Origin: Nyssa sinensis
Taxonomy: Eukaryota; Streptophyta; Magnoliopsida; Cornales; Nyssaceae
Reading direction: 5' to 3'
Assembly: GCA_008638375.1 (NCBI GenBank)
Contig: CM018052.1
Span: 19,451,571 to 19,515,570, forward strand
Length of the DNA: 64,000 nucleotides
Part shown: positions 24,301 through 36,300 of the stretch, one piece after another
Position numbering within the stretch: position 1 is the stretch's first letter
Layout of the letters: each line of letters opens with the position of its first letter
Translations under genes and position numbers: made by a program
The notes under the pieces: model-generated
The model's database searches: none
What the model saw: the letters and a program-made list of their open reading frames with translations, nothing else
What the model was told of the DNA's origin: nothing

Positions 24301-24485
24301 TATATATATATACATATACATACACATATACCAATACCTACTCATGGCTTTACTTGGGTATTACCTAGGCATTCGAGACTGTTCGTATTCCATAATCAAG
24401 AAATTTTATATAATATTGAAAAACAAACCTTAATAGCTCGGGTCTACAGTGGTTACTCAGTTACATTTTGGGTCAAGGTATTACA
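21363..24485 (-). mobile_element. Solo long LTR of a Ty3/gypsy element, nested in the copia element
   Basis: In plus view it runs TGTCACGACC to GGTATTACA, the signature ends of the long-LTR family found elsewhere in the window, and so lies on the minus strand. It contains the family modules (CCGTTGAGTCCGGAATG near 22705, TAATTTGACATTTT), a tRNA-like segment near 22995-23080 and a CA/TA-rich tract at 24100-24330. Flanking pentamers CTTCT and TTTCC match at three of five bases, so the duplication is decayed or the ends are slightly off. No internal coding region remains. Confidence 0.75.
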
Positions 24486-25110
24486 TTTCCTACTCTCTCC
24501 TTGGGACGTACCAAGCTACTTTAAATGTCATTGAATCACATGTTGTGATGAACCAAAAGTTCACTGACTCAAATATTTTTATACTTTAGCATGATTGATT
24601 TGGCCACCTAGGGGTAATAATGACGCGAAGAATCATTAAAAATTTACATGGACATCCTTTGAAGAACCATAAGATTCTTTTACAATGTGAATATTCAAAC
24701 ACTGCTTGTTCTAAGGGAAAATTAATAATAAGGTCATCTCCCACGAAGGTGAGTATTGAATCTCCAGTGATTTTAGAACGTATTTAAGAAGATATATGTG
24801 GACCTATTCACCCACAAAGTGGATCATTTTGTTACTTTATAGTATTGATAGATGCATCAACTAGATGGTCTCACGTCTGTTTACTTTTATCTCATAATAT
24901 AGCATTTGCGAGACTCCTTACTCAAATCATTCAATCAAGAGCAAAATTCTCTGATCATCCTATTAAGACAACGTCTTGATAATGTTGGTAAATTTATATC
25001 CCAGACATTTAATGAATATTGCATGTCAATAGGAATTAATGTCGAACACCCTGTTGTTCACGTACACACACAAAATGATTTAGCAGAATCTTTGATTGAA
25101 CATCTTTAAT
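24486..25110 (+). pseudogene. Copia GAG-pre-integrase and integrase remnant
   Basis: Reads HDRFGHLGVIMTRRIIKN from about 24590 (consensus HxRLGHPG), then SGSFCYFIVLIDASTRWSHV (integrase core start) and FNEYCMSIGINVEHPVVHVH, where copia integrases have ExxGIxxxxxxPYxxxQNG. It is broken by stops and an altered catalytic region. Confidence 0.75.
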
Positions 25111-25699
25111 TAATACCTAAACCTTTACTTATGAAGACAAAGCTTCCAAACTTCTACTTGGGGACATGCCATATTGCATGTTGTGACATTAATTCTTATT
25201 AGGCCAATTACTATCACAAATATTCCCATTTACAAATTGTACTTGACTACCTACCAATTGTGTCTCATCTAAGAATTTTTTATTGTGCTATACAAATTCC
25301 TATAGCACCCCCACAACGTACTAAAATGGGTCGCTAAAGACGTTTAAGAATTTATATTGGTTTTGATTCTGTATCAATCATAATATATCTTGAGCCCCTA
25401 ACAGATGATTTATTTACCGCACAGTTTGCAGATTCTCATTATGATGAGACAGTATTCCCACCATTAGAGAGAGAGAAGCTGAAGCCAGAAGCTTAGCATG
25501 AAATTTCATGGAATGCAACAACATTAGCTGATTTTGATCCTTATACTAATCAGTATGAACTAGAAGTTTGAAGGATCATTTATTTACAAAGTATTAAAAA
25601 TCAATTACCAGATGCATTCACTGATACAAAGAAAATAACAAAATCGCACATACCAACTGTAAATATCCCTACACAAATTAATGTCCCTGTAGGACAATC

Positions 25700-26015
25700 T
25701 ATTACTACAGTAGCAAATGAATCTATGGCATGCCTGAAACGTGGTAGACCTATTGGTACGAAAGATAAGCTTCCTCGGAAGAGGAAGATAGAAGGAACAA
25801 AAGAAATGACAACTCTTGAAAAGACCACACATAATTTGATGATTAATAAAACCAATGTTGGTATAATGATACCACCTAAGGAAGGAAAACAAACACCTCT
25901 AGAAAAAGAAATGCTTCCTGAAGAAGTAATATCCCTTGAAACGGAACAAGTAGCCCCTAAAGAGGCACAGGTACCTGAAAATAAAGAGATCTTAATAAAT
26001 TATGTATTTAATTGA
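25700..26015 (+). pseudogene. Copia polyprotein linker remnant
   Basis: MACLKRGRPIGTKDKLPRKR matches the conserved linker (ACLKRGRPxGxKD) between integrase and reverse transcriptase in this copia group. A Glu-rich tail ends at a stop near 26015. It is not an independent gene. Confidence 0.65.
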
Positions 26016-26149
26016 GATATATGGGATCAAAGTGATATTATTATTGATCATATATTTGCCTTCTCAATATCACTTAAAATTACCAAAAGTGATGATGATC
26101 ATGAGCCACAAAGCATCGAAGAAAGTCGAAGTAGAAATAATTAACAAAA

Positions 26150-26899
26150 ATGAAAGGAAGCGATACAAGATAAGTTAGACTCGTTAAAAAAATAAGAGGT
26201 ATTTGGACCTGTGGTCCAAACACTTGAAGGCATAAAGCCTATAAGGTACAAATGGGTATTTATATGAAAACGTAATGAACAAAATGAAATTATCAAATAT
26301 AAAGCCAAATTTGTAACACAAGGTTTCTCGTAGAGACCTGGTGTTGATTATGATGAGACATATTCTCCAGTCATGGATGCAATTACGTTTTAATTTTTGA
26401 TAAGTCTGGAAGTCTTAGAAAGACTAGACATGCGCCTTATGGATGTAGTCACATCATACTTATATGGATCACTTGATAGTGACATATACATGAAAATCCG
26501 TGAAGGATTTAATGTTCCTGAAACTAGTAATTCACATCCTTACAGCATGTATTCAATCAAGTTACAACGATCGTTATATGGATTGAAACAATCTGGACGC
26601 ATGTGGTACAATCGCCTAAGTGAATATTTACTAAAGGATGGATATGCAAATAATCTGATTTTTCTATGTATTTTCATACAGAAATCGGACATTGGATTTG
26701 CAATAGTGGCAATATATGTTGATGACTTAAATCTTGTAAGGACTCCTGAAGATCTCACAAAAACAACTACTTATTTGAAACAAGAGTTTGAAATGAAAGA
26801 TTTAGGAAAAACTAAATTTTGTCTCGGTTTGCAGATTGAGCATTTCCCAAAAGGAATCCTTCTTCATCAATCGGCATTTACAGAGAAGATTTTGAAATG
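26150..26899 (+). pseudogene. Copia reverse transcriptase remnant
   Basis: Upstream stops interrupt the thumb-side start (YKWVFI, stop, KRNEQNE). The ORF from 26397 reads the RT core: MDVVTSYLYGSLDSDIYMK, LYGLKQSGRMWYNRL, and the catalytic YVDD box in AIYVDDLNLV. The first conserved Asp motif DVxxAFL is altered (DVVTSYL). Confidence 0.88.
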
Positions 26900-26906
26900 A
26901 TTTTAT

Positions 26907-27626
26907 ATGGATAAGGCTCACCCATTAACATCACTTATGGTTGTTTGTTCACTTGAAGTAAACAAAGATCTTTTTCGCCCTCGTGAAAATGGTGAAAAGC
27001 TCATTGGTCTTAAAATACCATATCTTAGTGAAATTGGTGCATTCATATATCTTGCAAATTTTACACGACCATACATTGCATTTCCTATCAATTTGCTAGC
27101 CAGATATAGTTCTGCTCCAACTCAAAGGCATTGGAATGACATCAAGTATATATTTCGCTATCTGTGTGGAACAGTTGATATGGGTTTATTTTATTCAAGA
27201 GGATCAAAATCACCATTAGTTGGATATGGAGATGCTGGTTATCTTTTTGATCCACATAAAGCTAAGTCACAAATCGGAAATGTGTTCACCTGTGGCGACA
27301 CTGTTATATCATGGAGATCTACAAAGAAAACAATAATTGCTACTTCTTCAAATCACTCTGAAATTATTGCACTTCATGAGACAAGTCGGCAATGTATATG
27401 GTTGAGATTTATAGTCCAACATATTCGGGAATCATGTGGGTTATCTTCTATTAAAGACGGTCCAACAACCATATATGAAGATAATGCAGCATGCATTGTA
27501 CAAGTTAAGAGAGGTTACATTAAAGGTGATAGAACCAAGCACATCTCACCAAAGTTATTTTATATTATGAGCTCTAGAAGAATGGTGACATCAATGTACA
27601 ACAAATACGTTCTAGTGACAATATAA
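26907..27626 (+). pseudogene. Copia RNase H remnant
   Basis: Reads YLANFTRPYIAFPINLLARY, HWNDIKYIFRYLCGTVDMGL, GYGDAGYLFDPHKAKSQIG, VISWRSTKKT and IYEDNAACI, the conserved order of the copia RNase H region. A frame change and loss of the terminal THIxxKFF/DIFTK motif follow, where HISPKLFY is still visible. Confidence 0.88.
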
Positions 27627-27777
27627 TCATTTGTTTATTAAAGCCTTACCAACAAAAACATTCAAAGGGCTGATACACAAATGTAGAATGTGCCAACTCA
27701 AAATTTTGAACAATTGAAGAAACTATGCTCGATGAAGGGGAGCAAAGAAAGATATTGATATCCTTATGATTAACACC

Positions 27778-28177
27778 CAAAGGGGAGTGTTATGAAAGTG
27801 GGTGTAAATCACACCTACGTGAAATAGACATGGCAACCATGTCATAAGTCATGTGTTAGCGGATGCCAATAAAATTCTAAATGCAAGCAATGCACGTCGA
27901 TTAGTGATGAAGGCGACAAGTCTAAAAAGTTGAGGCAACAAAATACTTATATAAAAGAAACTAATAGTAAAGTTTATAGATAGACTTTTGAGGTAAATAA
28001 TTCTACTGAAATAGATTGCAGTAACTAGTTGTACACATAGTGAAATCTTTTATTGTACACCTTTATACAAATAGTGAAATCCTTCTCCCTTTTACCTATG
28101 GACGTAGGCCTGAAGCCAAACCACCTAAATTTTGTGTACATTTGTATGATTGATTTTTGCCCATTTCTTTTACAATA
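27778..28177 (+). repeat. Polypurine tract and 3' LTR of the copia element
   Basis: The purine run AAAGGGGAG (about 27778-27787) primes plus-strand synthesis. The LTR at 27789-28177 starts TGTTATGAAAG and ends TACAATA, followed by the target duplication TAATA. Confidence 0.88.
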
Positions 28178-28747
28178 TAATATTATTTATAGTTCCAAAT
28201 CTAAACAAAGTTTTTCAAAAGTTCTTTCATTTTTTTTACTAAAATACTTTTTAATGTATAAAATTTTCATGTCCAGTAACTAATAGTCCAAATTAAGAAG
28301 TGTTTGAAATTTCTTTCTTCAAATTTAAAATTCAATAACTTACAAATTATAAATCAACTTTTAATCAAATTTATATATTTGGACTCTAAAAATCAAAATC
28401 TATCAAACAATATCCATATTTTATATGAAATTTTAAAAAAAGATTGCTACGAAATAAGAAAATTTTAGTTAGTTGCAAAAATAGTAAAATTTTACTACTT
28501 CATAAAAATAGATAAAATTCTCAATTATTGCTAGTTTTATTCAACTTTTAAGCCACATTTTGGATGGATAAAGAGACTTTCAAAGTAGTGCAAAAAATTT
28601 CAAAAAAATATTAATATTTGAAGTACCATGATTAAAATTTCACTAGTTGTGAAACAATAAAATTTTATTATCTCTCAAACAGTAAAATTTTACTATTTTG
28701 CTACTTCATTATTTTGGTCGTCCACAATCGGTATAAATCCAATTCTA

Positions 28748-28784
<37 letters not shown>

Positions 28785-29228
28785 TAAATCATCATTTTCA
28801 TCAGTCTATGACAAAGCCACAAAATTACATTCAATTATAATTTAAGATGTATATAAATCATCATTGTCATAAAATTTAAGAGATTTTGTTTGTTTATATG
28901 AATTTCAACACCAATCAAAACTAAAAAGAGATTATAAAAAATGTATGTTAGGAAGGAAAAGTCTTTTGTAGTCCTAATCGTTATCAATGATAGACTGACT
29001 GAGGCCTTTATCATCCAGAAGGTCAATTCAATTCACTCCTTGCCAAATTCACCACAAGGTAAGTGGTGAATTTGAACAAACCTCCTTCAATATCACAAAT
29101 ATCTTTTAGTGAAATCCCTAATTACATCTCGAGAGATTTCAACCGTTATCTTTTTATCGCCATTCCTTCAACAAATAAGGTATTGAAAAAAGGTATTCAA
29201 AATACTTGTGATTTTGTTGTCATCAACA

Positions 29229-29321
29229 ATGGCCGATTTGAACAAACTCACCATCCTTGTTACTGGAGTTAGCGGTAGAACTGGAACCACTTCTCTCCTC
29301 TTCTTTATCTACTATATATAA
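29229..29321 (+). pseudogene. Orphan N-terminus of an NAD(P)-binding Rossmann-fold protein
   Basis: A 30-codon reading frame starts MADLNKLTILVTGVSGRTG and then runs into unrelated sequence and a stop. VLVTGASGRTG is the dinucleotide-binding N-terminus of atypical short-chain dehydrogenases such as Arabidopsis At5g02240 (recalled). Homology seems to end at the glycine motif and no further exon was found, so it looks like a fragment carried or left by rearrangement. A first exon of a gene whose rest is elsewhere is possible but less likely, as no good donor follows. Confidence 0.45.
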
Positions 29322-30603
29322 ATATATATATATATAAATGCAAGTTGAGAGAGGTATAGTTGGCGGCGGAGGTGGGAGCGCTGGTGGTATTGCCGTAGTT
29401 GTAAAGAATTGAGATGTAGATACAAAAAAAATAAAGAGGGGATAAAGCGAGAAAAAATAAGGTAGTTTTATTTAGAGATAGGACTCAGAACAATGACGTC
29501 TTCACTCTTAGTGGCAAAATTGTCATTAAAAATACAACTCATCAACCTTTTCCTTCCTTTCAAATAAATACAAAGTTATTGGAGTTCTTGCGATAAAAAA
29601 TTTCATCCTAGATCTCGGTCTTGGTTTTCATCTTATGGGGGACTTTTCACTAATTAATCCTTAATTTTAACAAGTAATGTTATTAGCCCACTCCGACAAA
29701 TGCAATAAATTACTTGAGTAGCCCAATTCCTCCAATGGTCTAAAAGGGTTTCTTTCTAAAAGAAACATTAAAGATTTCTTACATTACAATCCTCCAATAT
29801 ACTATATTAACTTTCTTTGGTTGAACGCTTAAGGGTCGTTTGCGTGTTTAATTTATGGGGCACGCAATCTCGATTGGATCAGGTTGTGAGTGTTTGAATG
29901 GGTGCTAAGGTTTGAAGATACACAGAATCAGGCCTTCAAAATGAAGGTCTAAAGAAGTAAAGCTATGCCTTTTCTATGTGAGGTGTTTTTATTATTATGC
30001 CCCATAACTTTAAGCCTTATTATGAGTATGGCATGGTATTATTCCAATAATAAAAATGATATAAGGGTCTCACTAAGGCTGAAACCTTGGTATAATATGT
30101 ATAATATGACTCATCTTTATTATTTTATTTTTTACTTTATGAATTTTTTGATGATGTATGGGTTTCAAGTCCAAATGATCTTAATATCTGGACTCTCTGA
30201 GTACATGAAAGAAAGAGAATTATAAAATCTGCTGAGATGGTTACCTTGTTACGAGACTTCTCAATTGAATCTCCAAAGGCAAACATCTCACGTGCTTTGT
30301 TTTCTTCTCTACTCCTCATCTTGTTATTGGTTCCAAAGATGCCCTTCAGGTCCTCCTTTCATCAACTTAGTCAATGAAGTCTTACGAAACAATTCGTTTT
30401 GTTTTGGGGTGTTAGGATATATTCTTTGATGCAGAATCCAAGTTAGTATTCCATCACCAAAAAAAAAAATTCAAAAGGGGTGAGTTTCCCCATTCAATTA
30501 ATACTTCCTCTACTTTAAAGCATAAAAAAATTAAATTATTTCTTATTTTGCTTGCCGAGACTCCCGATGAAGTGTTACCTCATATTTTGCATGTTTTTGT
30601 TTT

Positions 30604-31058
30604 GATAAATTACACTGACCTCCCCTATTTTACAAAATAATATACAGATACCTTCCTTTTTTCTTCAAAATGACAAAACTAATCATTTCATATATTTTTT
30701 TTCAATTTTTTAAATCTTGACCATTTTTTTTTCATTTTTCAAATAAATATTGATAAAAACCTTAAATTTATTTTTATATAAAATAAAAATAAGTTATTTA
30801 CTTTAAATTTGTTTTTAAATAACAAAATTTAAAAATCTTTAAAAAAAAAGTTAGAATAAATTGGTCAAAATTGAAAAAAAAATGCAAAAATAAATAAATA
30901 AAAGAGGCAGTTTCATCATTTTGGAAAAAAAAAATTGACAGGAGGGAGGTATTTGTATATTATTTTGTAAATTAGGGGAGGTCAGTATAATTTCAAAAAT
31001 ATCAGAAGAGTTCAGTGTAATTGTCATAAACCTAAGGGGATGACAGTGTAATTTATCC
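30604..31058. mobile_element. Fold-back MITE with 9-bp target duplication (Mutator-like)
   Basis: Long inverted ends: the left starts GATAAATTACACTGACC, the right, reverse-complemented, GGATAAATTACACTG. Both arms continue with CTCCCCTA, TTTACAAAATAATATACA and CAAAATGA blocks. Flanking TTTTGTTTT at 30595-30603 and 31059-31067 is a perfect 9-bp duplication, the size typical of Mutator-like elements. Because it is T-rich, some chance match is possible. Confidence 0.65.
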
Positions 31059-31361
31059 TTTTGTTTTTATTTTTTTATCTCTTTCTTACCTATTAAATAA
31101 TGAAATTATTTAAATAAGGAAAAATTTTAACACTATTTTTTTTATTACATCTAGTCAAATCAGTTGTTGAAACTATTTGATTGATTGTTGAGATAATGCA
31201 CAAGAAAAAGGGAAGGAGGGTGGGGATGCTATATATTTAAATGGGCTACCTAAAAGGCAAAGTTATAAGGTTCAATTGAGGGAGTAATCTCTCTATGCTT
31301 TGTTTAATGTTTTTATTTTACCAAATCATACAACTAGCAATGGAAAGAAAGAAAGAGATGG

Positions 31362-32528
31362 TGTTTGGCCTAACAAACTTTCATTGAATAATTGTGTTTG
31401 TGTGTGGGTTTGAAAAAACTGAATAGGCTTATATATAATGCCAAAGGTTAATCCTTAAGATGGTGTGTACGTGTCAGCGCTCGTGTGTGTGAATGATCAG
31501 GCTATTATAAGGAAACGTGGAATTTTCTTTCTTTATATGTTTTCCTTACTTTTGAGAATGATGACTTTTAATAGAGAGTGATTGACAAGATAAACAAAGA
31601 AAGATATTGCATTAAAATCTAAAAATACCTTGCATAAGTAAGCAATGAATACAAAATTCGGGCATAATGACAAAAAATTGTAGTTACAGGTTGTGTAATG
31701 GTGGTGGTGAGTACACAGAATGAAAAACAAAAGGATAGTTAATCTAGGCTATTGTAATTTCCAAGATATGCTAGGCTACACTAGACTAAATTAAGATAAT
31801 GCTAGGCTGAGCTAGGCTTTGATATTGATTGACATAAGGTCTTCTATTCATCTTCATTTTTACTATTTATAGGCTTCTATAAGCAATAGTTCCCTATGTT
31901 CCACATGTTCTGCATTAGGTTGTCTATGAACCCAAGTTTGAGCACTATACTATGATAGACGACCATATCCTACTAATTGCCAACTTTTTTCCCATGACTT
32001 CCATGTGTCCCATGTTATGAGGAAGTGATCCCACTTTGTTATCCTGAATTACTACCTTTACGCTTTGAACATGTTGGTTATACGTTGCTGAGACTTTGGC
32101 TATAGTTTCAACATGTCCTATGTCTTAGAATGATAAGATTGGTAATTGGATGTGCATTCATGGCTTTGGGCCTTTGGTCACCCATGATTACAAACATAGT
32201 AATCCTTTATGCCTTCTCCATGATAGACATTCAAATAGTTAGACTTTTTTATTACCATATCCCTTAGTCATATACCCAAGTTAGGTAGATGCCCAAGTCT
32301 CTATACTTAGTTGAGTGCCTAACATCCGTCATCTTAGTCGTTATATTGATTCTATAACCCTGGAATTTGTAATCCTTTTTCATCCATGTTAGAATGTGGT
32401 CGCTAATCCTAATAGGATCATTATAACACTTAATTAATCATCAAGTTCCGAGCCCATTGTTACTTTAATCACTTGACTATATCCATAGAGCATATAAAAA
32501 CATTTAAGCATTAGTTAGGGTGTAAACA
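31362..32528 (-). repeat. LTR of the old gypsy-like element (3' LTR in its own orientation)
   Basis: In plus view TGTTTGGCC to GGTGTAAACA. It is collinear with 51121-52395: TTATTTATAGGC-type promoter segment, CCATGTGTCCCATG, GAGGAAGTGATCCCAC, GCATTAGGTTGTCTATG. The purine tract lies just inside at about 32529-32542. Confidence 0.7.
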
Positions 32529-33372
32529 TTACCCCCCAAAACTCGTCACATTTTGCCTTTTTGAAGATAAGATGTGTCTTTTAGAATCCCAACCAAAACT
32601 GAAACCTTTCAAATTTCTTACCCAAAAGTTTGCGCAGTCAAGAGGCCAACTCTTGGCTTATCTCAATTAATACCCACTCCGAATTTCTAGAAAGCTCATC
32701 ATTAATTTCGAATTTCAATCCCTTATTTATTCAAGCCTGTTGCCCAAATATATACCCTAGAGGGGTGTAAACAAGGTATTTTACAAATATTGTCAACTTT
32801 TACAAAATTTAAATATAAATACAAGATAAGCATAATTTAAGTAAAAGGGTAGAAAGAGAGAGAAGAAACACAACAAGTTTTTATGAGGTTCGAAAAACTT
32901 CCTACGTCCTCAACCCAAGCTTCCCTACTTGAGTTTTTCATTATCTTAATCTCCTTCGTAGGTAGAGGTCAGACTTTTACAATGAGAGCTCCTAACTCTC
33001 TTCCCAACAAAATATTCATTTTTGCCTCACAAGGGTAGCACCTACTGACAAATCTCACCGCAATGAGAAGATATATAGTTGATACCAATAAATACTCTAT
33101 TTGAGAGTTGATTGGTGCAATGATTGATCAAGTATAAGTTTTGAGTGTTTAAAATGAGTATAACTTTCAAATCTAAATTTTGAAATAAATGAGATCTAAA
33201 GTCAACATGAAAGATCAAAAAGTTGAAGCATATAAGTAGATTATAATAACTGTTGTAATAAACCTCTATTTATTAGCTTTTGAAAGATATGCCATTAGAT
33301 TCAAAAACTAGCCATTCCCCCTTTTTTGTTATATTCAAAATTTGAATTTTCAATTGTTAGAATGATAGAATC

Positions 33373-36300
33373 TGTCACGACCCAAAACCCACCGTATGCA
33401 GATTAAGGGTCCGTGACCGGGTCTACGGCCCGTGGGCCATTCCCCGTCAAAAGGATCTGAAACACTGAGTAAAGTTTTAACAAAATATTTTTATAGTCAT
33501 TACAATATCTGGTAGCGTGGTTAGGTCATCATTTAGTACATGCCAAAAAGACATAATGTTTAAAAGTACAGATCCTCCAAACAAAACACACTGATAGGAC
33601 CGTGGTGACATGGGAGAAATTAAGACCTTCTAGTATTTGATTTAGTACAAAAAGGAACTCGCCAAAAAGCTACCAGTGGCTTGCAGGCATCTAATCTTCC
33701 TGAGCGCCTGAGGGTCTTTCTAGATCTTGCAGTCCTGAAAAATATAAGGGAGGGGTGAGCTAACAAAGCCCAATAAGTAATTTCCTAGCTTTAACATGGG
33801 TTAGGGTTAGTTCACAAGGATAGTGAGGAAAAAGATAACAGATAGCCAAGAAAAGATATCATGTGCAAGTATAGCCAGTCACCGAGATACAACAATAATG
33901 ACCCGAGGGTCCAAAAAGGCATATCCCACAAAATGATGCAAAGAGACAATAACAAGGTCCATCAAGTGGGATCTAGCCTATCGTGATGAATCGCTGCCAT
34001 ATACAAAACGTTAGCCAATCAAACACGACATGTGTACATAGAATATGATCATCCAACAAGTACCAGAAATATATCATCATCAAGTACAGTATAACATGAC
34101 TGCAATAATGTGATCATTCACAGGGCATAGAATATGATCACTCAATGAGCATCAAAGATATATAATCATCGAGTATTAACAACCCAGAATGCGTGAATCA
34201 CCCGGGGCCCGGCATACCCCAATACAACGCATATTCAGCCTCGCCTCATTATCCCGGGCTTACTGAATAGCGTTAGAGCTCTTTCACTACAGGTCCCGTA
34301 GGACACAACAGACCCTAAAGGGTCTTTCCCCCACGCAATTTATGAATAGATGGGCTGTTGTGACTGAGCACAACCTCAGGCTCATATAAAAATCATGATC
34401 ATGCTACTCTCCACAAGAACAAAGATGTGGATCGTAGCTAGTCAGTTCAAGGCAACATGATATAACCATAGCCTCACCCGCTATGTTACTGGGCTGCCGA
34501 GAACATAACTTGTTCAAGGCAGCAATATAAAACTATAGCTCTTTACAGCTATGTTACCGGGCTGCCGAGAACAACCATGTCTCAATCAACGATGTACAAG
34601 TGTATAGAACAAACAAGATTCCCAACAACAAATATATTACGAGGTCATGACACAATATACATGATGGGATCAACATGCTCAAGCATCAACAAGTCAAGAT
34701 CACAAAACGATATGGGCAAGTAAGTCGAATCCGACAGACAGACATGAATAAATAATCACAAGTCAATTGACATTAATCAGAAAGATCATGTTTAATGAGT
34801 AATCACAGGTAGATTTGGCATCAATCAACGAAATCAGGTTCATCAGGTGGGTAATAGAGTACAAGTTTGGCAGCATATGAAAATAATAATGACTGGCTAG
34901 GAATAACCCATATTAAAGCATCAGAATTACTTACCTCAGTTTCTTAGTAATGATTTCCCCACACAAGCACCACTACTGTTACCCCTCAGCTTCTTCTCAA
35001 TTCTGTTGCTTAGGTGGTCCTATAATCATGGATCCAAAAATATTACATAATGAATTAGTACCCATTTAATCCCAACATCGTGATGCAATGCTTTAAGTTC
35101 CTTTGAACTTAGTTTATTTAGTTAATTGTTTCTAGTTCCCCCTTTCAGGGTTTCAACTTATGTTATTACACTCCCTAAATGGGCTTAATAACTTTTAGAA
35201 CCGTCTTCTAAGTCATTTGGACTCCACTTGTTATCAATTAAGCACTTATTCAACCTTAGGGGCAAAATGGTAATTTTTTCATTCTTGTTCCGGACCCTAT
35301 CGTGATCCCCGGAATGTCTCATATATCTCATATGTAAGTTCTTAGGTTATTTGGACTTCATCTGGTATCTGCTTTAGGTCATCGGGACACGTTGGTCATT
35401 TCCCATTTTATACGTTGACTATTTCGGTGTCTTATTCAGCCCTTCGATTATCATAAGTATAGTTGTAATAGTTTATCAGATTAGATTGGCCTTTATTTGG
35501 CCTCTACTTTGCACTTACCGCGCTTAGGGGTATTTTGGTAATTTTACATGTTGTATAACCAAACTTTTCGGGACCTCAGTTCATAAAATGGACCTCACTA
35601 TTGGGTCCAGAGTGTCCGACATAGTTAAATTGAACTATCCTTTATGTTTGATCGGCCCTAGGTAGCTAGGGGCAGTTCAGTCATTTACCATTTAAGTGTC
35701 TGTATTTTTTGGGATTGTATTTCCAAAATCGAACTCTGCCATTGATTCCGGAATGCTTGAAATAGTGAAAATATACTATTCATTTAATTTATTTGGACTC
35801 CGTTTGGCGTATTTAATGTCCAGGGGTAAAATTGTAATTTTACCTATTTAATAAAATAATTAATTAATTATTTTATTATTTAATTATTTTTCCAGGGGCT
35901 TAATTGCACAATTTTTCCAAAATCTGGGCCACTGTATAATATTTAGAACTGTTGGGGGTTAAACCGTAATATCAGAAAACATATGGGGGTCAAAACAAAA
36001 TTTTATAAATTAGGGGTTCAGACCAAAGGGTTCTAGGGTTCAATAATTAAACCGGTCCAAAAATACTGTGAACCAACCGGTTCACTGTCCTTCAGAAAAC
36101 CGGAATTCAATATCCTGGTTATCCCCCAATTGGCCCCTTATCCTTGGATAGCTTATTCCAATTTCCCAATTTCAATTTTTAAAGCCCGTAACCAAACATG
36201 CCGATTTTAATTTAAAAGAAATCAGTTTAGCCAAAACGACACAGTTTTATTCATGAGGTGGCCAGTTCGTTGCCCGAAACGTGTATGAGTCGACTGGACA

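Larger units (their letters stand above)
19303..28177 (+). mobile_element. Degenerate Ty1/copia LTR retrotransposon
   Basis: Two LTRs of identical length (389 bp) are flanked by the 5-bp target duplication TAATA (19298-19302 and 28178-28182). Domain order gag, integrase, reverse transcriptase, RNase H defines Ty1/copia. Each region has stops or frameshifts, so the element is dead. A 3.1-kb solo LTR of another family sits between the gag/protease remnant and integrase. The LTRs differ from each other at many positions, so the insertion is old. Confidence 0.93.
28178..31361. other. AT-rich spacer between two retrotransposons
   Basis: Contains an (AT)n run at 28750-28780, a Rossmann-protein fragment (29229-29321) and a fold-back MITE (30604-31058). 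The remainder is AT-rich with no gene-like features. Confidence 0.5.

Noticed and set aside
24080..24433. 117-codon plus-strand ORF rich in His, Thr, Ile and Tyr
   Set aside because: It is a translation of CA/TA microsatellite-like sequence within a solo LTR.
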